NCBI GenBank assembly: GCA_012931725.1
Contig: CM022946.1
Span: 140,305,999 to 140,369,998 of the forward strand
Length of the DNA stretch: 64,000 nucleotides
Direction: 5' to 3'
Source of the DNA: Litsea cubeba
Lineage: Eukaryota; Streptophyta; Magnoliopsida; Laurales; Lauraceae
Part shown: in pieces, positions 47,626 through 57,793 of the stretch
Layout of the letters: each line of letters opens with the position of its first letter
Numbering within the stretch: position 1 is the first letter of the stretch
The notes under the pieces: generated by a model
What the model was told of the DNA's origin: nothing
The model's database searches: none
The model's input: only the letters and a program-made list of their open reading frames with translations
Translations under genes and position numbers: made by a program

Positions 47626-47730
47626 CTTTAAATCCAGGTAAAGCTGGAAAATCTTCATTCTGGACGCTGAATTCTTGGTTCTGTTGGACAATAGAACTAA
47701 CACCAACGCCACCTTGCTTCCGTAGAGAAC
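47626..47730 (-). pseudogene. NOT2: NOT2 exon: QGGVGVSSIVQQNQEFSVQN
   Basis: A 105 bp exon from TTTGCAG to AAAG/GTGCTT, encoding SLRKQGGVGVSSIVQQNQEF then SVQNEDFPALPGFK. No lesion. The 17 kb intron that follows on the minus strand holds the gypsy element, two LTR-type insertions and a SINE fragment. Confidence 0.88.
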
Positions 47731-47815
47731 CTGCAAATTAATGAATCAGCTGCAGCCAGCAAGAGAACCATTTTTGGGGGAGAGCGTGGATAATATCGAA
47801 AGGTTAATCAACTAC

Positions 47816-48025
47816 CCAATTGCCCTTGAGGTCCTCCAGCAGAACTCGGGCGCCCGGTCAACTGTGGGAAATCATTCATGTCAAAAGGAGAATTATCATT
47901 AGAGTTAACATCATTTAACATTCCCATGGAACTTAATTGATTATTCCCTGCTTGCACTTGGCTCTGAGATAATGGGCCTCCAGAAGTAGAATAAGAATTT
48001 CCTAGCATAGATATCACTTGGGGTG
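47816..48025 (-). pseudogene. NOT2: NOT2 exon: VISMLGNSYSTSGGPLSQSQ
   Basis: A 210 bp exon from TTTGCAG to TTGG/GTAGTT, encoding VISMLGNSYSTSGGPLSQSQ, LSSMGMLNDVNSNDNSPFDM and NDFPQLTGRPSSAGGPQGQL. No lesion. Confidence 0.9.
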
Positions 48026-48899
48026 CTGCAAAACCAGTAAAAACTTCATTATATGTATCAAATAAATACTAGGAACTACTAAATGGATTACCAAACTACT
48101 AAAACTTAAAAGAATAGTAATTAATGCCTTCCCCATGTGTTGAGCAGACATGGAGTCTACAGACAACCACCTCCTAAGACCCCATTTGCTCAGTTCGTAT
48201 GGAATTTAATTTCAGCCTGGTTCAATTACAAGTGGATTCTCCCTCGCTGCCTGGCTATAAGTGGGTTCTCCCTCACTCTCTCGTTTTATAAAAGCTTCAA
48301 ATTTTGATTACAGGATAAATAAGAGGAAGAACCTTCTATATTTAATGGTGACTATCTGGCTTCTGTGGAAGAAGAGGAAAAGCTGTAGTAGTTTCCATGG
48401 TCAAAGAACATGTGGCCTATGATACGGCATTTCACGTATGGTACCCGTACTGATACGGTCCGATACGGATCTGGGTACAGGATACAGCAAGATACTGTTG
48501 GGATAGGTGCGGATACAGCTTTGTCGTATTTTATGAGAGAGAGAGAGAGAGATTGGGCCAATTCATCCGAAATTGAGTAAAACAGTGATTTTCAATTGAA
48601 ATCTTCTAATTGATTCATGTGATATTATTTTAACTTAAAAGGGGGAAAGACCCTAACCCTTTACCCCTTTCGTGCGACCAAGAGAAAGAAAAGGGAGAGG
48701 AGGAGAAAGAGGCTGATTGGTGCTCAATTGTTGCTGCTGCTAGATATGCTCAACTGCTGCCGCTGCCAGGTAGTCCTTCCTCAGCTTCTTCTCTTCTTTT
48801 TTTTTTTTTTTTTCTTCCTTCTTTTTTTCTTTCTTTTTTCCTCCTCTCCATTGCTGTTGTTTCTCTAGTTTTTGCTGTCCACAATGAAAAGGGGCAAAT
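48026..48899. other. NOT2 intron sequence with (GA)n and poly-T runs
   Basis: A block of 'GATACGG' repeats lies at 48420-48530 and a (GA)n run at about 48534-48553. A pyrimidine-rich stretch with a poly-T run lies at about 48780-48845. No gene is seen. Confidence 0.5.
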
Positions 48900-49391
48900 C
48901 TCCACTTTGGGTGATTCTATATGCACCCACTACTATTGCTGTATGCACCCACATTTTGATTTTTTTTTAATCACCAAAATACCCTAATGTCAAATGACCA
49001 ACTCACCCTTTACCATCAACCTCTTCCTTTCTCCTACGTTTCTTACCCTCCTCTCTACTCATCACTTCTTCTTCTTTTTCTGCTTCTTTTTCTTCTTAAT
49101 CCTAATTATCCATTACATCCACTGTTCGACCATTTCATCTGCACTCATTCATCCCCATTGATCTTCATCTCCTTCCTCATCATCTTCTCTAACTCTTACA
49201 AAGTTTGCTCAAGTCTCATCCATTTGTTTGAAGATATTGGAGGCACTCATCTTCCTTCATCACATTGTCTATTGGAAGTAGGCATTTTCAATATGGACAA
49301 GCAACTAACGATCTATCCAGAGGAGGTATACATTTTAGTTCGTTTTCATCGTTTTAATTAAAATTCGCGCGTCATGTTCGGTATACCAGAG

Positions 49392-49590
49392 CCGTGCAAG
49401 TGAAATTTGCACGGCGGAATAGCATCAAACATTCTAGTTTTGCACGGAATAAATATGACGTGCAAAATACTTTTGCACGGAATAATTATTCCGTGCAAAA
49501 GTATTTTGCACGTCATATTTATTCCGTGCAAAAACATTTAACACGGCGTATTTATTCCGTGCAAAAATGTTTTGCACAGCATGAGTAAAC
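49392..49590. promoter_or_regulatory. Phased CCGTGCA/TGCACGG array upstream of the transposase
   Basis: Half-sites at 49392, 49408, 49441, 49459, 49474, 49491, 49507, 49524, 49541, 49557 and 49573 alternate in orientation, mostly 15-18 bp apart. The array ends about 105 bp before the transposase ATG. The pattern suggests a multi-site DNA-binding platform or a structured leader; the binding protein is unknown. Confidence 0.6.
49438..49533. repeat. Perfect 96 bp palindrome
   Basis: Each 48-base half (49438-49485 and 49486-49533) is the exact reverse complement of the other, centred in AATAATTATT, with no loop. It contains the half-sites from 49441 to 49524. Confidence 0.9.
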
Positions 49591-49695
49591 CGAGCATATT
49601 TCACAAGGACAACATATAGTGTTGTGCATTAATATACTAATATTTAGCAATTATATTTTCAGGAGATTCAGTCAACCGGTGCCAGTGAGTGCTCT

Positions 49696-52257
49696 ATGGA
49701 TTTTACTAATGTCTTCACCACTGACATGATATTTAGAAGCCGAGAGGACCTAATCCAATGGACAAGGGAAGTTGGAAAGAAACATGGGTTGGTTATTGTA
49801 ATCAAAACTTCAGATGCTGGTGGAGATGGTAGGAAGCCGAGAATAATGTTATCTTGTGAGAGAAGCGGAAGCTATAAGGGTCAATCGAAGGTCCCTCAAA
49901 ACAGAAATCCTAATAAGGCAACGGGAACGAAGAAGTGTAATTGCCCTTTCGCTTTGAAGGGACGAAAGTTGGCAAATGATGATGATTGGATGTTAACAGT
50001 GGTTTGTGGGTTGCACAATCATCCAAACGCACAATATCTCGAGGGGCATTCATTTGCTGGAAGGCTATCAGGGGAGGAACTCAATGTTTTGATTGATATG
50101 TCGAAGAGTATGGTGAAGCCAAGGAACATCCTTCGTACGCTGCAAGAAAGGGACGTGCACAACACTACTTCGATGAAGAGTATTTACAATGCCCGTCAAA
50201 AGTGGAGGGTGACTGAGTTGGCCGGTCGATCACAGATGCAACAACTCATGATGCATTTGGAGCAGAACAACTACATTGAGTATCACACTAGCAACCCATC
50301 TACAGATGCTACGATGGACCTATTCTGGGCACATCCATCATCTATTCAGTTGTTACGTGCATTTCCAGAAGTTCTGATAATGGATTGTACGTACAAGACT
50401 AATAGATATCGACTTCCCTTGCTTGAGATCGTTGGTGTGACATCCACTCAATTGACTTTTTCCGTTGCTTTTGTGTACCTTGAATCAGAGAGGGAGGCCA
50501 ATTACAGATGGGCTTTGGAGAGGCTTAAGGAATTGATGGATGGATGTATTATGCCCCGTGTCGTTGTAACTGATAGAGAGTTAGCACTCATCAATGAAAT
50601 ACACGTTGTCTTTCCGAATGCAGCAAGCTTATTATGCAGGTGGCATATTTCTAGGAACATATTGGCAAATTGTAAGAAGTATTTTGAGACCAACGACAGA
50701 TGGGATGCGTTTATATCTAGTTGGAACATGTTGGTAGTCTCTCCCACTGAAAATGACTACATTCAGTTTTTAAGTGCATTGGACCGGAATTTCTGTGGGT
50801 ATCCAAACGCCGTTGATTATGTGAAGAAATCATGGTTGAGTAACCATAAGGAACAATTTGTAGCTGCTTGGACGGATCGGCATATGCACTTTGGAAACGT
50901 GACTACGAATAGGGCTGAGAGTGCACATGCAAAATTGAAGAGACACCTTGGCACATCGAACAGTAGCTTTGATTCGTCCTGGCAGATTATCCATGCATTG
51001 CTTGAGTTGCTCTTTACGGAGATAAAGGCTTCATTTGAAAAGAGCTTGAACACCGTGCAACATAAGTTCAAACCTGCACTGTTTCGCGAGTTGAGAGGAT
51101 TCATATCAAGGAATGCTTTGGATATAATATTGAATGAGTCGATCAGAGCTTGTTATATTGGTCCAGATTCCTTGGCATGTGGGTGCGTAATTCGACGGAC
51201 ACATGGGTTACCATGTGCACACGAGATTGCCGAATACATAAGGGAAGGCACTCAAATACCACTGAGTTGTGTCCATCAATACTGGAGGAAGCTCAATTTA
51301 GAATCCACTAAGGAGAATGCAGGGCCCGAATTAACCACCACTTCCGAGTTCGAATTGATCAATAAGAGATTTCATAGTACCGATCACGCTGGTAAAATAC
51401 AAATATTGAAAAAACTAAGAGAGTTGGGGTGTCCGTCATCTACTTCTCTTCTTGAGCCGGATGTTAAATTGAACACCCGGGGTCGTTCATCCCCGAAAAA
51501 GAAGAAGTTGGATCGGTCTACGCGTCGGGAACCATCTGCTTTTGAGTATGCACTCTCGATCGAGGCTACCGTTCCATCGAGAACCAACAGTCTAGATTCG
51601 AAGAAGGGGAAGGACAAATTAAGTGTTCGACGCACTCGTTCAAGCACATTCGAGCATCAACTTCCTAAGTCATTAGGACCCTATATCGAGACTATTAAGG
51701 ATGTCGAGGCGGATGGTAACTGTGGTTTCAGAGCAGTAGCTGGTCTATTGGGAATGAGCGAGGATGGTTGGATGCAGGTTAGACTGGATTTAAGCAATAA
51801 ACTACAGAGGCATCAAAATTATTATTCATTGCTATATGGCGGAGATGATAGGGTTGGGGAACTGTATTATGCATTGGCGTACTACGACAGCCATCCTCCA
51901 TTTGCTCGTTGGATGACAATGCCAGACATGGGTCATCTGGTAGCTTCATATTATAATGTTGTATTGATCCATCTTTCTTTGCAACAGTGCCTTACTTTCC
52001 TGCCTTTGAGATCAACCCCGATTCCATCTTCTGATCGCAAAGTTATCGCGATCGGTTTTGTCAATGGTAACCATTTTGTTCAAGTCTTCATGACACCCGG
52101 GGCTCCCATTCCTCCTATTGCGACAAATTGGTATAGACACCACCATCCTAATGCTGACGGATGGCAACTACCATATGCGCAGAACATCGAGCGATTCAAA
52201 GAAATAATTGGAGACAGTGTCGCAACACGCGAGTCGGTTAATATTGACAGTGATTAA
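49696..52257 (+). CDS. MULE transposase with C-terminal OTU cysteine-protease domain (853 aa)
   Basis: It should catalyse cut-and-paste transposition of the element. Residues about 10-115 form a FAR1/WRKY-GCM1-type zinc DNA-binding region (CNCPFAL, CGLHNHP). The MULE transposase core has candidate catalytic residues D230 (IMDCTYKTNRYRLPLLEIVG), D293 (VVVTDRELAL) and E408 (TTNRAESAHAKLK). A SWIM zinc motif follows, C495-x-C497...C507-x-H509. A basic linker (SPKKKKLDR, about residue 600) may be a nuclear signal. Residues about 660-800 resemble an OTU deubiquitinase: DGNC at 673-676 with C676 as nucleophile, and GNHFVQVF with H793. The reading frame is uninterrupted from the first ATG. MULE-OTU fusions occur in other plant proteins as far as I recall; the role of the OTU part is unknown. 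Confidence 0.93.
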   Translation: MDFTNVFTTDMIFRSREDLIQWTREVGKKHGLVIVIKTSDAGGDGRKPRIMLSCERSGSYKGQSKVPQNRNPNKATGTKKCNCPFALKGRKLANDDDWMLTVVCGLHNHPNAQYLEGHSFAGRLSGEELNVLIDMSKSMVKPRNILRTLQERDVHNTTSMKSIYNARQKWRVTELAGRSQMQQLMMHLEQNNYIEYHTSNPSTDATMDLFWAHPSSIQLLRAFPEVLIMDCTYKTNRYRLPLLEIVGVTSTQLTFSVAFVYLESEREANYRWALERLKELMDGCIMPRVVVTDRELALINEIHVVFPNAASLLCRWHISRNILANCKKYFETNDRWDAFISSWNMLVVSPTENDYIQFLSALDRNFCGYPNAVDYVKKSWLSNHKEQFVAAWTDRHMHFGNVTTNRAESAHAKLKRHLGTSNSSFDSSWQIIHALLELLFTEIKASFEKSLNTVQHKFKPALFRELRGFISRNALDIILNESIRACYIGPDSLACGCVIRRTHGLPCAHEIAEYIREGTQIPLSCVHQYWRKLNLESTKENAGPELTTTSEFELINKRFHSTDHAGKIQILKKLRELGCPSSTSLLEPDVKLNTRGRSSPKKKKLDRSTRREPSAFEYALSIEATVPSRTNSLDSKKGKDKLSVRRTRSSTFEHQLPKSLGPYIETIKDVEADGNCGFRAVAGLLGMSEDGWMQVRLDLSNKLQRHQNYYSLLYGGDDRVGELYYALAYYDSHPPFARWMTMPDMGHLVASYYNVVLIHLSLQQCLTFLPLRSTPIPSSDRKVIAIGFVNGNHFVQVFMTPGAPIPPIATNWYRHHHPNADGWQLPYAQNIERFKEIIGDSVATRESVNIDSD

Positions 52258-52459
52258 TTTCTTGTACTTTGAACTCGATGTAAACAAATTGTAAGAAATG
52301 ATGTTGAAATGCAATCAAGTTGTTATGCTTTCCATCATTTATTTTTTTATATTCCATCATAACCCTCCTTAGTTGATTGTGGGTTGGCGAATCTATCATA
52401 CAATAAATCATCTATTACAAGGCACACAAAGAAAAGGCACACAAAATATATGTGCGAAA

Positions 52460-52592
52460 CCATTCTGCACGGCCAACAGTTGCTGAGCAGAATGGATCTG
52501 TTCGGTATATATTAGCCGAGCAGAATGGTTCTGCACGACATATGTATACTGAACAGATTGCATTTGCACGGCATATGTTGGCCGTGCATTAT
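52460..52592. promoter_or_regulatory. Weaker half-site array between the two MULE genes
   Basis: CTGCACGG, CCGAGCAGA, CTGCACGA, TTGCACGG and CCGTGCA units occur with spacing similar to the other arrays but with more mismatches. It lies between the convergent 3' ends of the transposase and the PMD gene. Confidence 0.45.
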
Positions 52593-52902
52593 TGGTAACT
52601 GTGGATTATTCATGCATTAACTTAGAATAGTGAAACTATTTGTATCCAAATTCGAAGAGGAATGTAGATGTTTTAAAAAAAAAAATTTGAGATGAACTAT
52701 ATATCACAATTTCACAACCAGAATTCCAAAAACAAACAAGTTCTTGTACAAAAATCAATATTCATTGATTGAAATGTGGCAGTTTGTAGTACAAGTCTCT
52801 AAAAAAAAAAAATACTTATACATCCCACAAGTCTCTAAAAAAAAATAATAAAATATCCTTTATACAAAAACAAAAGCATGTTATCAAAGAGTCCTCCGAG
52901 CA

Positions 52903-55131
52903 TCATTGTTGCGCACGCCGACGATACGTCACCGGCAAGCCATCAAGAATCTCGAGGGTAGTCCGCAGTGCCCTCTGGTAGAAGTCAACTGGCTGGTCAC
53001 CTCGTTCAAGCGTGGCACGAATATGATCCTTTGCTCAAAGGACCTATAAGAGACAATAGAATGTGTCATATTAAATTTTAAACAATACTTGCTTCAATGT
53101 ACGAAATAAGATAGTTTACAATGCACTCACCGTTCTCGGAGTCGGGTCCTCTCTACCCTCATTAGGGTCATAGTGGGAATGGCGGGCGGGGTTCTGTACA
53201 CGAGGGTGAGATATCCTAGTGTACCAATCGAGGTAGTCCCGCGAACACTCCCATGCATGATGTGCACGATGGCCGCGGTGCGCAATAGATAATACATGGT
53301 CCTCCCAAGTAATCCAATACTGATCCAGAAACGTATAGGAGACCTTGTATTTACCGGCAGTACTACCCCGAGTAGCACGGATGGGGGCAAGAGGTGCGGG
53401 TGGGATGGTCTGTACGTAGCCGAACTGTCGAAGAACCCTGTGTGGGTGGTAGGGTTCAATGACATCTAGGGACCTCAAGCAACCACAGAAGAATGATATC
53501 TGCTGTAGTGGATGATGGGCCCTAACACTAGCATACGGATCCCAAGCAATCTGTCATAAGTAAACTAAACAAGTCACTAATATAATAAAACATGCTCCTT
53601 CTCAAAAAACGTAAAAGAAAAAAATAAAGAAAGTCAGAAATATATAACATAAAACGCTCAAATGGGTGCTCACCTCACTCGGGTGTAAGGCATCCAATCT
53701 CTCCCGCATCAGCTGTATGTTTTCAATGGCATTTCCGGAATCCTGTCCAGGATTCCAGCGGCTTGCTAGAGGCATCCCTGCGGTGTGTCCCCATTGTGCA
53801 GGAGGACGTGCGAATGTGAAGTGCTCGTACACCCAAGACTACAAATGACAACAAATATTAATAATTATATAGTACTTATATCAATTATAATGATAAAGAT
53901 ATATGAATCTATAAAATGTACCGTTCTTACCGTTAGCAGTGTCAAATATCCAGCAATCTGCCGCACATCTGCCCTCGTGGCGGTCCCCAACTGGCGATAC
54001 AGATACGCAAGTGCGGCAGCCCCCCATGCGTATTGACGGACCCGTGGCAGGTCCATCAATAAGGATAAGTAGTAGACAGGAACCCTCGTGGCGGACTTAT
54101 CAGTGAATAGTGTACAGCCCAACAGGTAAAGAAGATATCCTCTGGCTGCACACTCTACCTCCTCATCCGACGATGCGGGAGTCACTTCGCCGCACACCCG
54201 TCGGATCCACCCCATCCTCACTACCCCACCCCGTGCCAGGTTCAACTCGGCTGATGCAGATTCCCTATCCACACCCAGTCCTAGCTCGAGTAGATCTACT
54301 TGGTCAGTAAATCCCATAGTAGCAGATACGTGGACAGGAAGTCCAGTGACTGGGATGCCGAGTAGAGAACTCACATCATCTAATGTGATCGTCATCTCAC
54401 CAAACGGCATGTGGAAGGTATTGGTCTCGGGCTGCCATCTCTCCACAAAGCTCGAGACCAAGGGGCAGGAGATATATCTGTAGCTGAAATGCCTCAGGTC
54501 TGCCAATCCAGACTCTTCTATGATAGCGCGAAACATAGGCACCTCAATATCAAGACGATCTCCAGGCCGAGGTATGTACCAGTCCTTCAACTGCCGCCAA
54601 TGACTGATACATTTGAGAGGGCCACGTTCCTGCACATTACAAGTATAGTATAAATCTTCATTAGCATCTGGTATTATATAAAGAATTAGTTAAAACATAT
54701 AAAGAATGAACGTGTACCTCCCCGTCCCATATGGATATGGCCACGTGAGTCCTGAAACTCACAAGGACGGACTCGTCGGCCGGACCGCCTGGAATAGGTC
54801 CATCCCCTGCTGCCGAGGCATGAGGACTGGGTGGCTGTGCCTGGTCCTCTGAGGAATCATCCTCCCCTACTGGCGCAATCGGAGTACTGGATGGTTGGGG
54901 AGGACTAGACGGCCCTGCCTCATCCTCTGAGGAATCATCCTCTGAAGAGCTCTCAGGCAGTGGATCCTGCCGTAATTTGCGTCTTCGTTCAGACGCCGTT
55001 GGCCATTGACGGCGAGGAGGTCTAGCAACGCCAACCTTCACCCGCACTCTGGGTGGATCGCTAGAAGTACTACCACGTCCACCGGTAGGATGTGAGATGC
55101 CACCAATACGGCGAGCTGGTCTCCTAGGCAT
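52903..55131 (-). CDS. Plant mobile domain (PMD/MAIN-like) gene, five exons
   Basis: Exons: 54718-55131, 53931-54629, 53674-53838, 53131-53550 and 53043 downward, all with GT/AG junctions in phase 0. The N-terminus is basic then acidic and proline-rich (SSEDDSSEDEAGPSSPP). The PMD core begins at HVAISIWDGE/ERGPL across the first junction and includes SHWRQLKDWYIPRPGDRLDI, FHMPFGEMTITLDDVSSLLG (the hallmark), YLLYLLGCTLFTDKSA and WGAAALAYLYRQLG, then PHRVLRQFGYVQTIPP. PMD proteins include MAIN and MAIL1, tied to heterochromatin silencing, and TE-encoded forms. In exon 5 the phase reads GTC CTT TGA (53035-53037). If TGA were CGA the frame would continue to a stop at 52903-52905, so the C-terminus (about 44 residues) may be lost, giving a 568-residue product. 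Confidence 0.85.
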
Positions 55132-55205
55132 ATCTTCAAATCTGGATTTAAAATAAAAATCATTAGGAAGAAAAAATCATTATACGAAGAAAACTTTTTT
55201 TCTTG

Positions 55206-55425
55206 TACTGCTCGGTTGAATTGTATCGTGCAAAATCGTTCTGCACGGCACAACTTTTCCGTGCAACAATTTTATGCACGGAATATGTTTACCGTGCATA
55301 TTTGTTTTGCACGGTTTACAGGTTCCGTGCAAAACATTTATGCACGGTTTATTTTATCGTGCAGAAAAACCATGCACAGTATACATTTGCCGTGCACAAC
55401 ATTTGGTGCACGGTTCTGCATTGCC
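55206..55425. promoter_or_regulatory. Phased CCGTGCA/TGCACGG array upstream of the PMD gene
   Basis: Twelve half-sites alternate at about 55227, 55242, 55259, 55275, 55292, 55309, 55325, 55341, 55358, 55373, 55390 and 55407, a 15-18 bp rhythm. The first is about 95 bp upstream of the PMD start codon at 55131. It mirrors the array upstream of the transposase. Confidence 0.6.
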
Positions 55426-55855
55426 GAGCAGATCGCGAAAAATGCCACGATTTTTGGCAAAGTGAAAAGATTCAGTACTTCGAATGCACATGAATTAGCT
55501 CGTAATATACTTATCTACTATCTAACAAAGAAATTACGACCTAAAAGGAATGTAAACATGATAAACGTATGAAGAAGAAGAAAAATGAAAAATGAGAACT
55601 TACCTCACGCGTCCTGTGAAGAAGAAGAAGAAGAAGCAGGAACGATGTGCACTGATGCTCTTTGGAGGGAGAACGACCGAGAAGAGGGAAGGCAAGAGGA
55701 GGAGAAGCGATGTCCAATGATGCCTTCGCTCGTTTTTTTCGAATAGGGTCGACGAGGGAAATGCAGAGGAGAACGAAGAGGAAATGCAGAGGAGAGCGTG
55801 GGCAGTTTGGGAAATATGGTGGGTGGGCTCAGCAAAACGTTTTTAAGAAAATAAA

Positions 55856-55878
55856 AGGGGGGGGGGGGGGGGGGGGGG
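55856..55878 (+). repeat. Poly-G run beside the right MULE terminal repeat
   Basis: An uninterrupted run of about 22 G residues lies some 12 bp inside the right TIR. It could form a G-quadruplex and is also prone to length error in sequencing. Confidence 0.8.
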
Positions 55879-55943
55879 TGAGTTCAGCAAGTGGGTGCTT
55901 ACAGCAATAGTAGTGGGTGCATATAGAATCACCCCTCCACTTT

Positions 55944-57578
55944 AAAAGGGCGTCACTTTTTTTTTACATTGAGCCCCCTTCTGTTTTTTTTTAAAGACCG
56001 ACCGTAACTCAAAACCCACTCCACTTTAGACTATTGACATTTGACAACACTTAAAATAGTATTTCCATTTTACATTCACCCTCCTTCTGTTGTATTTTTA
56101 AGGATGAAGAAGTCAAAATCCACTATACATTCGGTGTTGAGGGGAAAGTGTATTTCCATTTTTTAAAGTCTGCCCCCTTTTTTGTGGTTCTTTTGTTTTA
56201 AGACCTCAAACCCACCTTATAACTCATAATTGGGCTCATCTAACTTAAGATTTGTGGATCCGCAATAAGCCCACCTATTAAAATTTAACCTGTATAAAAT
56301 AAATGGCATACTAATTAATGGGCCCTAGCCAAATTTAACTTTAATAAAAACTTTCGAAATATATGTCAAGTGATGTTGTACCCATATCCGTCTCCTAAAT
56401 ATTTGAAGCTGGCTTGTTGAATCCCATTACCCGTGTCTATCATTACATGTGGCTTTGTGGGCAGTCACATTGAAGTGCTTTCGAAGTGTCCATTGTGCAC
56501 AGCTGGCATGAGGTCATTGAGTAAAGTAATCGGTGCAGAATGTTAGGCCTCATTAAGCCCTTTTTCACTTGCAGCATCTTGAAGATCAACTACAATGGTA
56601 GTGTGCATACAAATTAGGCCCCGCTGAGGTGTAGAAAGATCAGACATAGTGATGTGCTGATGTGGACATAATCCAGAGATTCTTGGGCCTGGAGGCACTA
56701 CAGAGCGAGACTTCAGGAAGCTATCCCCTCCTGGATTTTGAGACTCATAACGGAAGGGTTTTCCAAGTGCGTCATTAGTTTGGAATTAGGGAGGTGCATT
56801 GCTGTAATGACTTACAGGAATTGCAGGAATTATTGATTCTGTCAGTAAAATCCAATTGACTTTCAGCCACGTCCTTAGATGCCCAATGAGGAAAGGTATA
56901 TTTTGGCAAAGCAAGGAGTAGAACCAAGTATCAAAATAGCGGTTCGCATAGGGTCAGTGGCTAAAACGCGATGTAGCGGGCAATATGTAGCAGTTGCGGC
57001 GATACGTAGCGGTGTGGCGGTGTGAATTTTTTAAGTGGTAAAAAAATTCTGAATCTTGTATAACAACCAATCTTGTGTTTCTTTGGTTATATGAAACCAT
57101 ATTAGAGCGGAGACAACTTTAGGAAAGGTTATTGATGAGAAAAAATAAGAAAAACAATGTTTAAACTTAAAACTGATTCGCTTCACTAGGTTTTAGACTG
57201 TCGCACCGCTATTTTCAAAACAGCGCAGCGGCCTCGACCGCTACGGCCGATAATGCGGCTGCTGCGTTGAACCATGTAGAACATCAGCTAATCACCTATA
57301 AACTTCAATGCCTTCAACTCTTTTGAGCTTCCCCTCTATCGATTTTGTTCATTCAGAGTCAGGAATCAGTGGCAAGACTTGCAGTTTATGCTAGATCATA
57401 TCCAACCATTTGATGTGTTTCTTTACACTATGTACTTATAATGTTCAGCCGTTTTTTATTATCTTTTTTTCTCTTGTTTTTTTTTTTTCTTGAAATGATA
57501 ACTTGTATTAAAAAGAAGAGGCTTTATAGCATAAAAGATTTATACTGAGAAGCGGCTGTGAGAAAACCCCTCAAAAAG
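55944..57578. other. NOT2 intron sequence; possible small MITE
   Basis: Between about 56934 (AAAATAGCGGT) and 57224 (ACCGCTATTTT) the ends are inverted repeats of 11 bp and the interior has GTAGCGG-type repeats, consistent with a hAT-like MITE of about 290 bp. A related fragment lies at 62570-62670. No gene is seen. Confidence 0.4.
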
Positions 57579-57580
57579 AC

Positions 57581-57793
57581 AGCCACCACCCAAAAAAAAA
57601 AAGGGCTCACCCGGTGCACAAAGTGCTCCCCGGCTAAGCGGGGGTAGGGGGAGGGTGGGCGCTTGTGTACGCAGCCTTACCCTTGCATTTTTGCAAAGAG
57701 GCTGTTTCCACGCCTCGAACCCGTGACCTCGAGGTCACCAAAGGAGCAACTCTATCGTTGCGCCAAGGCTCGCCCTCTAGCCACCACCCAAAA
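57581..57793 (-). mobile_element. Au-like SINE with target duplication
   Basis: Read on the minus strand from about 57778: GGGCGAGCCTTGGCGCAACG (tRNA-derived A-box region), GGTCACGGGTTCGAGGCGTG (B-box region), GAAACAGCCTCTTTGCA, AAGGCTGCGTACAC, then a pyrimidine tail. The insertion is flanked by AGCCACCACCCAAAA (starting 57581 and 57779). The head and body match the widespread plant Au SINE family. Confidence 0.85.

Larger units (their letters stand above)
48900..55943 (+). mobile_element. Mutator-like element (MULE) with transposase-OTU and PMD genes
   Basis: The element is 48909-55934. Its terminal inverted repeats (48909-48952 and 55891-55934, starting GGGTGATTCTATATGCACCC) match at 43 of 44 positions by eye. 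It is flanked by a perfect 9 bp duplication CTCCACTTT (48900-48908 and 55935-55943), the Mutator signature. Inside are a transposase gene (plus strand) and a PMD gene (minus strand), convergently arranged, with three half-site arrays. The near-identical ends, perfect duplication and uninterrupted transposase suggest a recent insertion. It sits in the NOT2 intron between exons 48025 and 58470. Confidence 0.95.

Noticed and set aside
53127..53478. Two overlapping minus-strand frames, one starting MSLNPTTHTGF
   Set aside because: The other frame carries the PMD exon with correct splice phase; this one is its shadow.
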